From Atriophallophorus winterbourni (lineage: Eukaryota; Platyhelminthes; Trematoda; Plagiorchiida; Microphallidae): a stretch of 64,000 nt of DNA. A program made the position numbers and the translations under genes. The first letter of the stretch is position 1, and each line of letters begins with the position of its first letter. Below are positions 29,195-39,945 of this stretch, one piece after another. The notes below the pieces were generated by a model. The model was given only the letters and a program-made list of their open reading frames with translations, was not told where the DNA came from and did not search any database. The DNA is taken from NCBI GenBank assembly GCA_013407085.1, contig JACCGJ010020600.1:19518-83517 (forward strand). Direction: 5' to 3'.

Positions 29195-30539
29195 CACTCT
29201 TTGAAGGAGTTGATTGTGTTTTGCCATGTGTCGATCGATGTCAATGTCATCTCAAGCACTGGACGACATGATTCATCCTTCACAGGTGAAACTATCTGAG
29301 TAGAATGAATGCTCGTTTTACACGAGCTTTTGATATCATGCCTACGTTCTTTACCTTTTCTATGCACTGTACCTTTTTCGGTCACAGTATTTCGAGTTGC
29401 ATGTCGCTAGACACCGAGACCCAGTACCGAACTGTGGACATGTCTGTCCTGTTGTCCGTTTGAATTCTTGTTTGTAGAACAAGCACAGACTGTCTGCAAG
29501 GGCAAAATGCTGATAGACATTATTAAACACCTCAAAAGATCTACTCTATGTCCAGTTGAAATCAGGAAGTTGACCATAAAGCAGAATAAAGCACAAACCT
29601 GATCTAAGCAAAGTGCCGCACAGTCAGAGACTGCACGTGGGCGATATTACTGTCAGGTTGCCCAGGCCTATACAGATATGATAAATATAGAATAAAGACG
29701 TGTTCAAAAAAGATGAAAGCTATTGGCATTGACCGTGCTGGTTGGGAAGAACTTGCTGTTGACTGTTCACTGTGTAAAGCGTAATCTCCAGACGAGTAGA
29801 TCCTACTCTTGGCTTCTGAACGTGCATCTGACATCAATTGGCCGAATAATGCATATTGCCGTGAGCGTTACTTGATAGATTATTTCTCCTGGATCAGTGA
29901 GAATTCAGTCATTCGAATTGCGCTTAGCATTAAACCATCATTCGCTTTGAACGAAGAAGACCATCTACGGCAACAAAATATCCTCCAGACCTGAATACCG
30001 TTCTCTAGATGCGGCCTCACTATTGCTTTGTAGACGAGCAGCACCACCTCGCCGTTTCTACAGAAAATGGCGGGGCGCAGCCCGAAAAGTTCTTTCCTGT
30101 TTCTTTTATCCGCAACAGCGCATTAGCCAGCCCACTTGAAGTTTGCGGAGACTGTGTTCATGAGCCCTTAGTAGAATGTACCCTGTGGAAACCTATGTGG
30201 GCCAATGGCTTGGAAATAACTATGCTGCCTGCATCAGTGGAGAACAAATGACTCTTCTCTAGGCACAGTTTCTACGTCATTTTTCTGGTCACAATAATCC
30301 GAGCTACCGACAAGTTTAATGTCATTAAGATGAGGAAAAGCAACGGCCTCAAGACTGAGTCCCTCGAAATCCTACTTGTTATAATCGCAAATGCTGTGTG
30401 CGCATGGCCCACGCTGATCTTCAAGGTTCGGTCACTAAAAATGCACGGATCTAAGTCAGTAAAGCTCCCGTTACTCACATGGTTGATCGTCTAGAAGCGT
30501 AGTCTGTGGTCGACTTATTCAAAAGACCTCGTCCGCCAT
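29195..30539. other. NDRG intron: fragments and unidentified sequence
   Basis: It contains SINE-A (29592-29688) and a worn RTE-C 3' fragment (about 29695-29960; GTGTAAAGCGTAATCTCCAG and related). Nothing can be named in 29195-29580 or 29960-30540. A minus frame at 30272-30478 may be LINE debris. Confidence 0.4.
29592..29688 (-). mobile_element. SINE-A copy, 9-bp TSD
   Basis: A 97-bp 3' part flanked by AGAATAAAG (29583-29591 and 29689-29697). It carries the AATATCGCCC subfamily variant. Confidence 0.82.
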
Positions 30540-31965
30540 TCACCGAGCGGTCTAGTATGACTCCTCACGATAAACAGGGTCGCCTTACCTGCTGCATACA
30601 GCAGGGCGGGTAAGCGAAAACAAGCTACTGCTGGCCCTACTCTTCAAACTGTTTCTGACCCTTCCCCTCCCCCATCTACTCTTAACAACTCTTCGTCTGT
30701 CAATCCCAGCTTTAGAAAAGACCGCGCTGAACATGTTGGAACATTTTCTGTTCGTGAATTTACAGACCACTTTCTGAAACCACGGGCTTCAGCTCACATC
30801 GGTGCCATGAATGTCAGAACTCTCAGACAAATAGGTCAGCAAGCTGCACTGGTTCTTACCTTAGATAGTCTATCTATTGATGTTTGCTGTTTATCGGAAA
30901 CGCGCTTATATGATCCGTCCATAATTACTGAACTTACTGCCCCAAATCTTTCAACTCGCTACTTTTTGCGCTGCTCTGGTGATTCTGTAGCTGCCATTTC
31001 AGGACAGGCGGGTGTTGATATAGTGCGGAATTCACGTGCCGAATCATGTCTAATCGATTGGATTCCTTGGAATAGCAGGATGTGCGCAGTTAAAGTAGCT
31101 GCTAATATTATTATTAGAGATGCTTGTTGATTGTAGCAAATTACGCTCCGACTAACACCAATTCCGACGACGAGAAGAACGCCTTCTACGACGATCTTTA
31201 TGCTCTTTTGCGACGTGCAAAAAGCTCCGATATTGTTGTCTTAGCAGGAGATATGAATGCCAGACTAGGTCGCTTAGATACATCTGAATCACAATTAGGT
31301 GGCATGTTTGGTCTTGAAAGCCAACGCACAGATAATGGTGAACGGTTTATACAATTCTGTGCACAATCTCGATTATTCATTAGCAGCACCTCCTTTCGCC
31401 ATAAAAGATGTCAATGTGCCACATGGCGCTCGCCGGATGGAAGCCAACCTTCGGCCCAAATCGACCATATCGCCATAAGTGCTCGCTGGAGAGGTTGCAT
31501 TGAGGACTGCCGCTCTTTTTGGAATACCTGCGTAGATTCAGATCATGCTCTTGTGCGATGTAGGTTCTCGTTAAAGTTCTCCGGTACGAAGCCTTCGAAT
31601 GGGAAACGCATTGTGGTCGAAAAATTCTCTCTGCCTGCAGTTCAAGACATTTATAGGACCACCTTGAGTAACTCACTCCCAGTTGCTCAGTGTGCAACTG
31701 CCGATGAAAGGTGGAACAAAATAGCAGGGATTATGTGAGTTGCCGCAATAACAACCTGTGAGACTGCACAACCAACCCAAAAGTCCCACTGGGTTTCACA
31801 GCGCTCTATAGAAATTATTCACCAGCGACGCGAAATACCTCATGGTCCTGGACACAATACAGAGCGTAGACACGTGGGGAATGAACGGAGCTTAAGATTA
31901 GACAGAAAAGGGTGGTGGCTAAATAAGGTCAAAGAAATGGAAATAGCAAATAATGCGCTGCATTC
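30540..31965 (+). pseudogene. RTE-E LINE: endonuclease part, 3' side missing
   Basis: An RTE-B-like LINE containing mainly the endonuclease: MNVRTLRQIGQQAALVLTL (30807), DVCCLSETRLYD (catalytic Glu), VANYAPTNTNSDD, DIVVLAGDMNARLGRLD (intact GDMNA, near 31245), AQIDHIAIS and VDSDHALV (SDH, near 31540). A frameshift near 31120 joins 30807-31130 to 31124-31738. Linker-like sequence (LDRKGWWLNKVKEMEIANN) follows to about 31965 and then stops, so RT and 3' end are absent. Losing the 3' side is unusual for a LINE insertion and suggests later deletion. It lies upstream of NDRG exon 4. Confidence 0.75.
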
Positions 31966-32121
31966 TCTTTTAACTGTCATGGCGTGGCCAACGGGACATC
32001 TGAGCTCACCAGTAACCTGTAGCTGTGCGGTGTTTCGCCTGTTTCGTGTATTCTCATTAGTTGCCAATGGTCCAATTAGTGTTTCATGCATTTGATCTTC
32101 TTTCCTCGTCTTTCTTTTCAG

Positions 32122-32184
32122 TGCGTCTTACCCCAGTCTCGACCAGTTGGCAGAAATGCTCTCATCCATTTTGGTACATTTCAG
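32122..32184 (+). CDS. NDRG-family gene, exon 4
   Basis: Acceptor CGTCTTTCTTTTCAG ends at 32121. With the two bases carried from exon 3 it encodes D then ASYPSLDQLAEMLSSILVHF. This matches the NDRG hallmark QYPSLDQLADMIPxVLQYF. The donor is GTAACG at 32185. The end phase is 2. Confidence 0.9.
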
Positions 32185-32262
32185 GTAACGTGATTTGCTC
32201 GTCTAGTCCATGATTGCACCTCGCCTGTCTCTGTATTCATGTGATTTTTACTTCCCGACTAG

Positions 32263-32323
32263 AATCGACAATTTCGTTGGGTTCGGTATGGGCGCTGGCT
32301 CGAGCGTTCTTTCTCGTTATGCT
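32263..32323 (+). CDS. NDRG-family gene, exon 5
   Basis: A 78-bp intron precedes it (32185-32262, GTAACG to CCGACTAG). The exon encodes IDNFVGFGMGAGSSVLSRYA, the nucleophile-elbow region of the fold, as in IIGxGVGAGAYxLARYAL of NDRGs. NDRGs lack a catalytic Ser here and are considered non-enzymatic; this copy agrees (GMGAG). The donor is GTGAGT. It ends in phase 0. A retained intron would read on to a stop at 32393. Confidence 0.9.
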
Positions 32324-32609
32324 GTGAGTTTCGCGTTTTTATCTCGGTTGGTTTGTTTTACTTTTCGATCACCAATCGACAGTGGGATCGTCTAGGTTCG
32401 ATCCCCACCACATTACACATTTCGGAACTGTGATTAACGCAGATCCTTACCATATTTGTCCAAAATGGATGCCCGAAAGGTTATGAGTGAAGGGGTGATG
32501 GAGTAGTAGAGGCACTTGTTGCGTTCTATCAATCAACGCGTTGTGCTTAACCAAATAGTGAGGAAAACCGAACGAAACCGCAATGGAAGGTTTGAGCAGA
32601 AGTCCAAAG

Positions 32610-32820
32610 TGCAGCATGCATATGCTGTGCGGCTAACATCGTGCTAAATTGATTGGCTGAATGCTGAAACACGCTGGAGTCTCACTGCCATTTCTATTTT
32701 CTTTCTATTTCTTTTTTCATATCTGTCTAGGCCCGGGCAACCTGGCAGTAATATCGCCCACGTGCAGTCTCTGACTGTGCGGCACTTTGCCTGGATCAGG
32801 CTTGTGCTTTCATACCATAT
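32610..32820 (+). mobile_element. SINE-A, nearly full-length copy
   Basis: It begins GCAGCATGCATATGCTG, runs through AACACGCTGGAGTCTCACTG and ends GCTTGTGCTTTCATACCATA. It lies in the large NDRG intron. I did not find a clean duplication. Confidence 0.8.
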
Positions 32821-32859
32821 ACCTAGTGTGTGTTTTGGCCGTGAACATTGTTTACATTT

Positions 32860-33070
32860 ATAGGAGCCACGAGCAGATACAGCTATTGGCTGCTGAACGC
32901 AGATCGCGCCGCTGGCGTGCAACTGACGCCCTACAACTGAGTTCTGACTATCGTTGCCAGCGCCGAATTGGACTGTTTAGTCATTAAAAAGCTGTAGATA
33001 GTGAAAGTTCATGCGATTGTGTTGTACATCCATGGTCGACATCGACCGAAGGAGGCCAATAACAGCAAGC
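32860..33070 (+). pseudogene. RTE-C LINE 3' fragment
   Basis: QLLAAERRSRRWRATDALQL, then QRRIGLFSH, corresponds to the end of RTE-C at 23280-23410. The shared 3' UTR (GGTCGACATCGACCGAAGG) follows, with an AACAGCAAG end. Confidence 0.7.
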
Positions 33071-33459
33071 ATATAGGACACCCACAAATTCAAAATATGA
33101 AGATTCGACATTTATGGTGAAAAAAGCAAAATGCTGTACAATACAATAGGATATATGTATGAAATGTTAAACAAATTGTTAGTTTAGTGTTTGCCTCTGT
33201 TCGTCCAGGGTGGAGGAGGATTGGAGATCTCGACCGGAAATATCTGTTTGGGTATATTTGTTTTTCCAAGTATGTGTGTGTAAGAAGTAATCACTATGGG
33301 ATTTCTGTTAACTGGGGCCAACACAGTATTATTCAACCTAAACGATCGTAACGTTTGCTTGAATATCATTTCGTTTGATGTGGAAGCAATTTTGACCGTA
33401 GGCTGTTCCACAAAAAGCATGCACGGACCGTGTAAAAGTTGCGCGACAGTTGAATCGGG

Positions 33460-33700
33460 AATGTGGGATTTGAAGGGTCAGGTTGCAACCAATTGTAAAA
33501 AGCTGTCTGAGTGGGTGGGACCTCTATGGATTAAGTCAGCTCGGATGCGTCTGCGCTCGAGGGTGCACAATCCATGTCTAGTCAGTCTCTGCTCAAAGGG
33601 TGGATTATGCAATCCAGTAACCATTTTGGTTGCCTCCTTTGGAGGAGCGAGATGTCTTTTCCATCAATGGTGTCCTAGCTTGTACTGTATAGCCCACAAC
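33460..33700 (-). pseudogene. LINE C-terminal remnant
   Basis: The minus strand reads KMVTGLHNPPFEQRL, then TLERRRIRADLIH, which resembles the KLVRGLRHLPYEERL..RRLRGDLI region of CR1-type ORF2. It is short and diverged. Confidence 0.5.
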
Positions 33701-33734
33701 TGGATGTATGTAGGTATCGAGTATATTTGATAAT

Positions 33735-33890
33735 TGTTGTATTGTATGATTTCAAACGTTCAGAGATATTAAGAGACAAAGGCCGTAGAATAGGCTTTAA
33801 TCTTCTAAAACTGGAATACAGGAGCTGTAACAGAAAAGGAGAGACGTGAGATATATATACGAGAAAAAGGTGAGTTAATGAATCACTACA
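33735..33890 (-). repeat. Gypsy-2 3' LTR
   Basis: TG..CA termini. It holds TTTAATCTTCTA at 33796-33807, the self-complementary motif. The polypurine-tract complement TTCTTCCTCGCTGC follows at 33891. Confidence 0.93.
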
Positions 33891-33926
33891 TTCTTCCTCG
33901 CTGCAAAATGAACATGTTGCTGAACA

Positions 33927-35144
33927 CTATGCCTCTCGATTTCGAAGGGAATATGGATGAAGTCTCTGTTGGTTCTCTTTTAAAAGTTCGTATGTTGAAG
34001 GAGTGCCGACGTTAGATTCATCCTCGTGAGAAATCGTTGAATGGTCATCTTCGTCGGTATTGTCATTGTGAGAGACAAAGTCAGTCTGCATTTCATTTGA
34101 TTGTTCATCACCACGTGGGGCCAAATGTCGCAAAGAGACAGTTTGTTCTTTGCCATTACGGAGGCGCACATGTGCATACCGTGGATTACATTCCAAAACT
34201 TCTACTTCATCAACTGAAGGACTGTACTTTGAAGGACGAGCAAACTTTTTTAAAAGAACGGTAGTTCCTGGTGAAAGCCAACTGGGAATGGACGTTCCTG
34301 TTGCGGCTCTTCGATTGAAACTCATAAAACGTTCGTGAGGAGTTACGTTTGTAGCAGTACATAACAACGAACGGACAGAGTGCAACGCCTCGAGAAGTAC
34401 GAATTCCCAGCTGTCTAGGGACAAATGCTTGGATTTTAGGGTTAAGTTTATGGCTTTCCAAAGAGTGGAGTTAAGACGTTCCACTTGGCCATTACCTTGG
34501 GGGTTATACGGAGTTGTTCTGCTAGTTGCAACACCGCGATTGTGTAAGAACGACTTGATTTCATTGGACATGAAAGCAGAACCACGATCCGAGTGAACAT
34601 ACGCGGGAAATCCGAATAGAGAAAAGAGTTGATAGAGACAGTTCAGTACAGTGGCAGAGGAAGTATCGGGACATGGGTAGGCAAATGGAAATCGTGAATA
34701 CTCGTCTACTATAGTCAGAATGAATGTATTTCGAGTTTTCGAAGGAATAGGTCCTTTGAAGTCTATGCTCAATCTCTCAAATGGTTGCGTAGCTTTGATG
34801 AGATGAGCAGCATCAGGTTTATGGAATTTTGGTTTAACTTCCGCACACACGCTACATCCGGAAGTCATTTGTTTTACTTCTTGAGTGGAAAACGGCAAGT
34901 TTTTTGATCGGACATAATGTAACATACGTGTAACACCTGGGTGGCACAAGGCATCATGGAGTGATTTCAGATCCGAGGACTGTGTTGAGGCGCACGTAGC
35001 TCTTGACAAAGTGTCAGCCGCCTGGTTGTCCCTACCAGGCCGATACACAATATCGTAACAAAATTCCGATAATTCTAAGCGCCAACGTAAAATTTTATCA
35101 TTTTTAACCTTGCTTTTATGCTTTTCATCAAACATAAATGCCAC
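33927..35144 (-). pseudogene. Gypsy-2 Pol, RNase H end and integrase
   Basis: A 405-aa frame: end of RNase H, then integrase with an HHCC region (SLHDALCHPGVTR, CSVCAEVKP) and DDE residues in LSIDFKGPI, HSDRGSAF and VERLNSTLWK. The C-terminal YAHVRLRNGKEQTVSLRHL module follows. It is out of frame with 35200-37458 because of the slip at the T run 35251-35258. The closest relative in the window is Gypsy-1, at clear but moderate identity; they are distinct families. Confidence 0.88.
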
Positions 35145-35199
35145 AGAGCGTTGATCTGTTATAAGTTTGAAGTGAACTCCAATGAGGTAATGTCTCCAC

Positions 35200-37458
35200 T
35201 TACGGCAAGATTCGACGATAGCGTAAGCTTCTTTTTCGACTGATGAATGATTTTTTTTCAGAAGGCGATAATGTCCTAGAAAAGAAGGCGACAGGCCTCC
35301 CTTCTTGATTTAAGGTTGCAGCTATAGCAATGTCAGATGCATCTGTCTCCACTGTCAACGGTGTTTTGGGGTCAATTGATACAACAGCAGCATTTTCAAG
35401 TTCCGCTTTGAGACCGTTGAATGCTTGTAACACATGAGGTGGGAGCGGGAAAGTTGAATTATGTACCAATGGAGAGATTTTGTCGGAAAATCGCGAAATC
35501 CAATGTGAGTAGTAAGCAAACATGCCGATCACTCTTTGATGTGATTTATTGTCGCAGGGGGGTGGAAGGTCTCGTAAAGCGCGAAACCGTTCCGGGTCTG
35601 GTTTGATCACTCCTTTGGATACTTGATAACCCAAAAGGGTAATAGTATCTTCAGCCAGAATAGATTTACTTTCATTAAACGTAAGTCCATGTTCTTTAGC
35701 AGCTTTTAAGAACTGTGAGTAATTTTCATCATGCTGCTCCTTATTTCGACCGCAAATGGTCACATTGTCTACGTAGGCAAAAACATCATCCAGGTGTGCA
35801 TTGCTTATGATTTTGTCAATGATCCGCTGAAAACAGGCAACACCATTAGTAACCCCGAAAGGGATACGACAAAATTGATATAGGTTGCCGCAAGCCTCAA
35901 AAGCCGTATATTGTTTTTCTTCGTCACGAATTGGCATCTGATGATAAGCACTTTTGAGATCTAAAGTGGTGAAAATTTTGTAACCAGCAATCTTTTCTAT
36001 CATTTCGTCAATGCGTGGTAAAGGATAGGCATCGAGCTGTGTAAAACGATTGATGGTGCGGCTGTAGTCAACAACCATTCTGCGCTTGTGATTTTCACTC
36101 GATGTTACCAATACCTGGGCTCTCCAAGGAGATGAAGAAGTTTCTATTATCTTATCCTCGAGTAAACTTCGAATTTCATTTTGGATGAATCGTTGATCAG
36201 GCGGTGAGAAGCGTCTAGATTTAGTGGCGATGGGATGGCAATCAGATGAAAGTGCACCGAACAGGGTTGGTACTTCGACTCGAGCGGGTTTTAGAGAACA
36301 GAGACAAAGCGTAGGTTTCGGACCGCCGAATGCTATACTCACGTCTTTGTGTTGCATCAAGAAATCATGGCCGAGGATAACATCCGAGCACAGTTTAGGA
36401 AGGGTCGATAGTTTGACATGATCGTAAGAAATATTGAGATATTTAATTTTTACAAAACAATGTCCTGACGTCTGGCTGGACAGATTTGTGGACGCCATGG
36501 TTATTTGTGTCGTCGATGGATACACAGTCCAATGGTTCGAAAAAGCAATTTCGGAAGCAACATAACTCTCTGAGCTACCGGTGTCAATAAGAGCATTGAG
36601 GGGGAGACCGTTTACTGAGACTTTGATCACAGTACGTGAAAGGGATGTGGGCATAGAAGCCATTAAGGGCTGTGAATAACTGTCAGATTGGATAGAAGCA
36701 ACGTGTTTCGTTACGGGAGCCGATTTACACACACGTTGAAAATGACCAACTTTGTTACAATTTTTGCATGTGGCATCCTTTGCGGGACACTTGTGTCTAG
36801 GATGTTTATTATAGCCACAGAAAAAGCATTTCGGTGTGGTAGCTGCTAAATTGTGAGTGACCGTTGGATCAAGTGAATGCGTTGGGTTTGGCTGTACCGC
36901 ACAACTCTCATTGGTGGGTACGTATGAATGAACGTAAGACATAGATTGAGATTCCGCGGACTCGAGGGTTCGAGCATGTGTATAAGCACGATCAAGGCTC
37001 AAAGAATCATGTTCCAATAACCGCTGACGAATATTGTTTGATAATAGTCCACGGATAAATGAATCACGAATTGTTTCATCACGATACTCATCAGCTGTGA
37101 CCGTTTTAAATGCACAATCTTTGGCAAGTCTCTTTAGTTTCTGTGAATATTGGTCAATCGATTCTCCGACATCCTGCTTGCATGTACAAAGTAGGTGTCT
37201 CGCGTAAACAACATTCTTGGGTTTCACATAAAGCGCATTAAGAACACTGATCGCTGTATCGTAGTTTTCACATTCGGAGACATGCTCAAACACATCTGCT
37301 GCAATGAGATTAGCTAGTATTTGATATTTGTCTTCGTTCTTTGCTTTAAGAGATTCCAAATAGTTTGTAAAATTGAAATGCCAGTGTTTCCACCGTTTAC
37401 CTGCATCTGAAGAATTGGGGTCCGCGTCAAAGCGATCTGGGCGAAGTGCCTTGTCCAT
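35200..37458 (-). pseudogene. Gypsy-2 Gag, protease and reverse transcriptase
   Basis: A 752-aa frame from an ATG 13 nt after the 5' LTR. Gag carries two CX2CX4HX4C knuckles (CFFCGYNKHPRHKC, CKNCNKVGHFQRVC). The protease has LIDTGSSESY. The RT has the first catalytic Asp in FTTLDLKSAYHQ and the RNase H start in VETDASDIAIA. The RT box reads YVDN (AYVDNVTICG, Asn codon at 35764-35766) instead of YVDD, so a metal-binding Asp is lost. The frame ends early after the eight-T slip (35251-35258). Confidence 0.9.
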
Positions 37459-37469
37459 AGAAGATTAAA
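37458..37469 (-). promoter_or_regulatory. Gypsy-2 primer-binding site, self-complementary to LTR
   Basis: The sense strand after the LTR reads ATTTAATCTTCTATGG. Its TTTAATCTTCTA (12 nt) is the exact complement of TAGAAGATTAAA inside the LTR (complement of 37532-37543). Spacing to the LTR is one base, as in Gypsy-1. No TGG-initial tRNA site is present. Confidence 0.72.
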
Positions 37470-37470
37470 T

Positions 37471-37626
37471 TGTTGTATTATATGATTTCAAACGTTCAGA
37501 GATATTAAGAGACAAAGGCCGTAGAATAGGCTTTAATCTTCTAAAACTGGAATACAGGAGCTGTAACAGAAAAGGAGAGACGTGAGATATATATACGAGA
37601 AAAAGGTGAGTTAATGAATCACTACA
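37471..37626 (-). repeat. Gypsy-2 5' LTR
   Basis: One mismatch to the 3' LTR over 156 bp. It has a TATATATA run near 37588-37596, upstream (in sense) of the self-complementary motif. I infer transcription start at or near 37543. Confidence 0.92.
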
Positions 37627-37631
37627 ATAAT

Positions 37632-38654
37632 AAGTGCGGTGGGAAACGTCCGAAAATTCGTCAGAGTAAGCCGAGAACACTACGTGCACGCTTGTAGACC
37701 GCCTCGCATGGCAGACTATTTTTTTCAAATTTCTGCGCACCCATATACCAAGATCTTTCTTCGAAAGTACAGATCGGCCCCTAGAACAGCTCGATTGCTA
37801 GGTTAGCTAATGTGAACAAAAACAACTGACACGCCGGTAAGTGTGTAGCAAGACCAATGGGAATTCGTTGTCATGGGTGAATCAGACGATTTTAACGTAT
37901 CGAAAAATGGGGTTTATTATAACTCGCCCAACACAAAATAAGTCCTACAGCCTAGCGCCCTATCCAGCGGGCAAAATCCTTCTCACTTTAGCACCTTTGT
38001 GCTGCGGAAACCAGAGATCGACACCGGCTTCATAGACTACAATGACCCTATAAGGAATGAAAAAATATTCACGAAGAAAAGATGAAAGTGGCTTTATTTG
38101 TCTACATGAATATTCAGCAATAGACAACCACTGGTTCGGCTATGTAAGCGTCACTTTCGTAATGCTTCCGATGCACTTAAATGACACATTCGACGGTCAA
38201 GAACGCCTAGCAGTCAATCTAATTGTCGGAGCATTATTTTTGGCGCCAGCGTTCTCGGTAAGTACTGCAATGATGTGAAGCGTTCGATATGTTGGGTGGC
38301 AAGTCCAACTGAAATAAATAAAGCTGTTTCGCGCCAGTCCTGTTGATATCGACTTTTCAGGCGACGAGATTTTGTTCATTCTCGTTCATACTGATGCACG
38401 TTTTATACTCCGAAATGAAGAGCTTCACCAGATATCAATACACCAATCAACGCTCTGTATTCGGTTAGAGGTTTTGACAATTTTGTCCGAAGATTGCACG
38501 TATCTATTTGAAAGAGCTTGTACTGGCAGGGCTCCGACATGCACATCCAAAACGAACACGACATCTATTGGTTTGTCTATTAAAATTCGAACCTACGTCA
38601 TTCACAGCAACCGTTTGTGGTATATGATTGCCCAGGTGTTTCACGGCTGTGTAG
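37632..38654. other. NDRG intron, no gene recognised
   Basis: A short repeat at 38110-38165 (CTGGTTCGGCTATGTAAGCG) recurs at 40243-40280. A frame at 38057-38278 ends in a donor-like GTAAGT, but no acceptor gives the phase NDRG needs. I see nothing else. Confidence 0.4.
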
Positions 38655-38880
38655 TCATGCAGTACTTATGTGCTGTACGGCTAACACCGCGCTAAATTGA
38701 TTTGACACCGGTAGTGAACTGCATGCGAATACATGCTGCGATCTCACTGACATTGCTATTTTCCTTTCCCAAATCTATCGAGGCTTGGACAACCTGACCG
38801 TATCTTAGCCCACGTGCAGTCTAGGAATCTGCGGCACTTTGCCTGGATCTGGCTTTCTTTTCTTCTTTCTTTCATACATA
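38655..38880 (+). mobile_element. SINE-A, diverged full-length copy
   Basis: ATGTGCTGTACGGCTAACAC through TTTCATACATACATGCATG. The final hairpin is damaged (GGATCTGGCTTTC). This is an old copy. Confidence 0.72.
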
Positions 38881-38968
38881 CATGCATGTCTCTGTTAAAT
38901 ATACCAAGGACACACTACCAAGGTCTTCGTTCGTCTTTGAAGCCCTTTGAAAGTAACCTGACTGAGGA

Positions 38969-39000
38969 CTACCCTGAAGCAGTTTCTGGACTTTTGCTTT
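38969..39000 (+). pseudogene. Possible NDRG exon fragment (weak)
   Basis: After CTGACTGAG, in the phase-0 frame left by exon 5, the sequence encodes DYPEAVSGLLL and then a TGA at 39001-39003. NDRGs have NHPDTVEGLVLIN at this place. No GT donor precedes the stop in a usable phase. It is either a chance match, a damaged exon or an assembly error. Confidence 0.3.
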
Positions 39001-39221
39001 GATTGCTGAATGTTTGGAACCAATGAAACTCCGAGTTAGCCCATGTGGGTAGACTTTTTAGCCGCGAAACATACCGTAGCTCACTCAAGAGGAGTATTCA
39101 CATCAGTTGGTTTCTCATTGAAGTCGTTTGAATCCACTGCATTGTTAAATCACCCTATATTTGTTGCAAATAACCATTAAACCGGTTTCATGCAGCTATG
39201 TAGTCTTTTTTATTTCGCGAA

Positions 39222-39456
39222 TGAATGAATGAATGAAGCACAAGCCTGATCCAGGCAAAGTGCCACACAGTGAGAGACTGCACGTGGGCTAAGATACTGT
39301 CAGGTTGCCCAGGCCTAGACAGATGTGAGGATGGAAATAGAAATGGTAGTGAGACTCCAGCGTGTTTCAGCATGCAGCTCACTACCCGTGGCCAATCAAT
39401 TTAGCACGATGTTAGCAGTGCAGCACAGAAATGCTGCACGATTGCACATCCGTGCA
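39222..39456 (-). mobile_element. SINE-A, near full-length copy
   Basis: A clean copy from GATGTGCAATCGTGCAGC (complement near 39440-39455) to the 3' hairpin. Its tail is CATTCATTCATTC instead of CATACATA, so the tail repeat differs between copies. Confidence 0.82.
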
Positions 39457-39639
39457 TCCATTACCTAATGATACAACCTGTCTAGACACGGACAAATCAC
39501 CAAAACGGTTCTGTGACAACTCTTCAACACTACTACTTGCCGAAACTGCATTTTCAGTAATTGTTTGTTTTAACCATCAAGTCTTCACTCCCGATTCCCG
39601 TTGTCATACAATGTTGTTTGTTGTAAAGCTATTGGTATT

Positions 39640-39945
39640 TGCCCTATGAATTGGGAACAACTTACTCTCAAGCGCTTACTTTGAAGACTCCGTTTAAAGC
39701 GTCGTCTTCAAGCTGCGGACGAGGAACTGTTGCTCCCGGACGCTGAATGTAGCTGAATGTCGACAACGTGCCATCACTGCCACTCGACCGAGTACCGCGT
39801 ATCGTTGTGAACGCTGCTGGAGTAATTAGCCACCCCCGAATCGGACTGTCTATTCGCTTGAAACCCTCTGAAGCATGGTATTATCGCGCGCGCTTGCTGT
39901 ATATATCACGCTTAAACCGACCGAAGGAGGCTAACAACAAGAGTT
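39640..39945 (+). pseudogene. RTE-C LINE 3' fragment
   Basis: AAAGCGTCGTCTTCAAGCTG, then CCCCGAATCGGACTGTC and ACCGACCGAAGGAGG match 23255-23410 and 33035-33060. It is heavily worn. Confidence 0.6.

Larger units (their letters stand above)
33735..37626 (-). mobile_element. Gypsy-2 LTR retrotransposon, complete, 5-bp TSD
   Basis: 3892 bp with 156-bp LTRs at both ends (33735-33890 and 37471-37626). The LTRs differ at one site (TGTTGTATTG against TGTTGTATTA). The exact 5-bp duplication ATAAT lies at 33730-33734 and 37627-37631. It inserted antisense into the large NDRG intron. The near-identical LTRs indicate a recent insertion. Pol is nevertheless broken (a frameshift at an eight-T run and a mutated RT box), so the copy may have been moved by another element's proteins or decayed after insertion. 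Confidence 0.95.

Noticed and set aside
32370..32420. GGTTCGATCCCCACCA, which looks like a tRNA T-arm end
   Set aside because: The T-stem does not pair and no upstream tRNA body is present.
33296..33730. 144-codon open frame on the + strand
   Set aside because: Its second half is the antisense of a LINE C-terminal remnant.
38057..38278. Frame ending in GCGTTCTCG and a GTAAGT donor, considered as an NDRG exon
   Set aside because: No AG acceptor gives phase 0 after exon 5, and part of it belongs to a repeat also found at 40243.
38860..38880. Short CATA runs after SINE-A copies as independent microsatellites
   Set aside because: They are the variable 3' tails of SINE-A.
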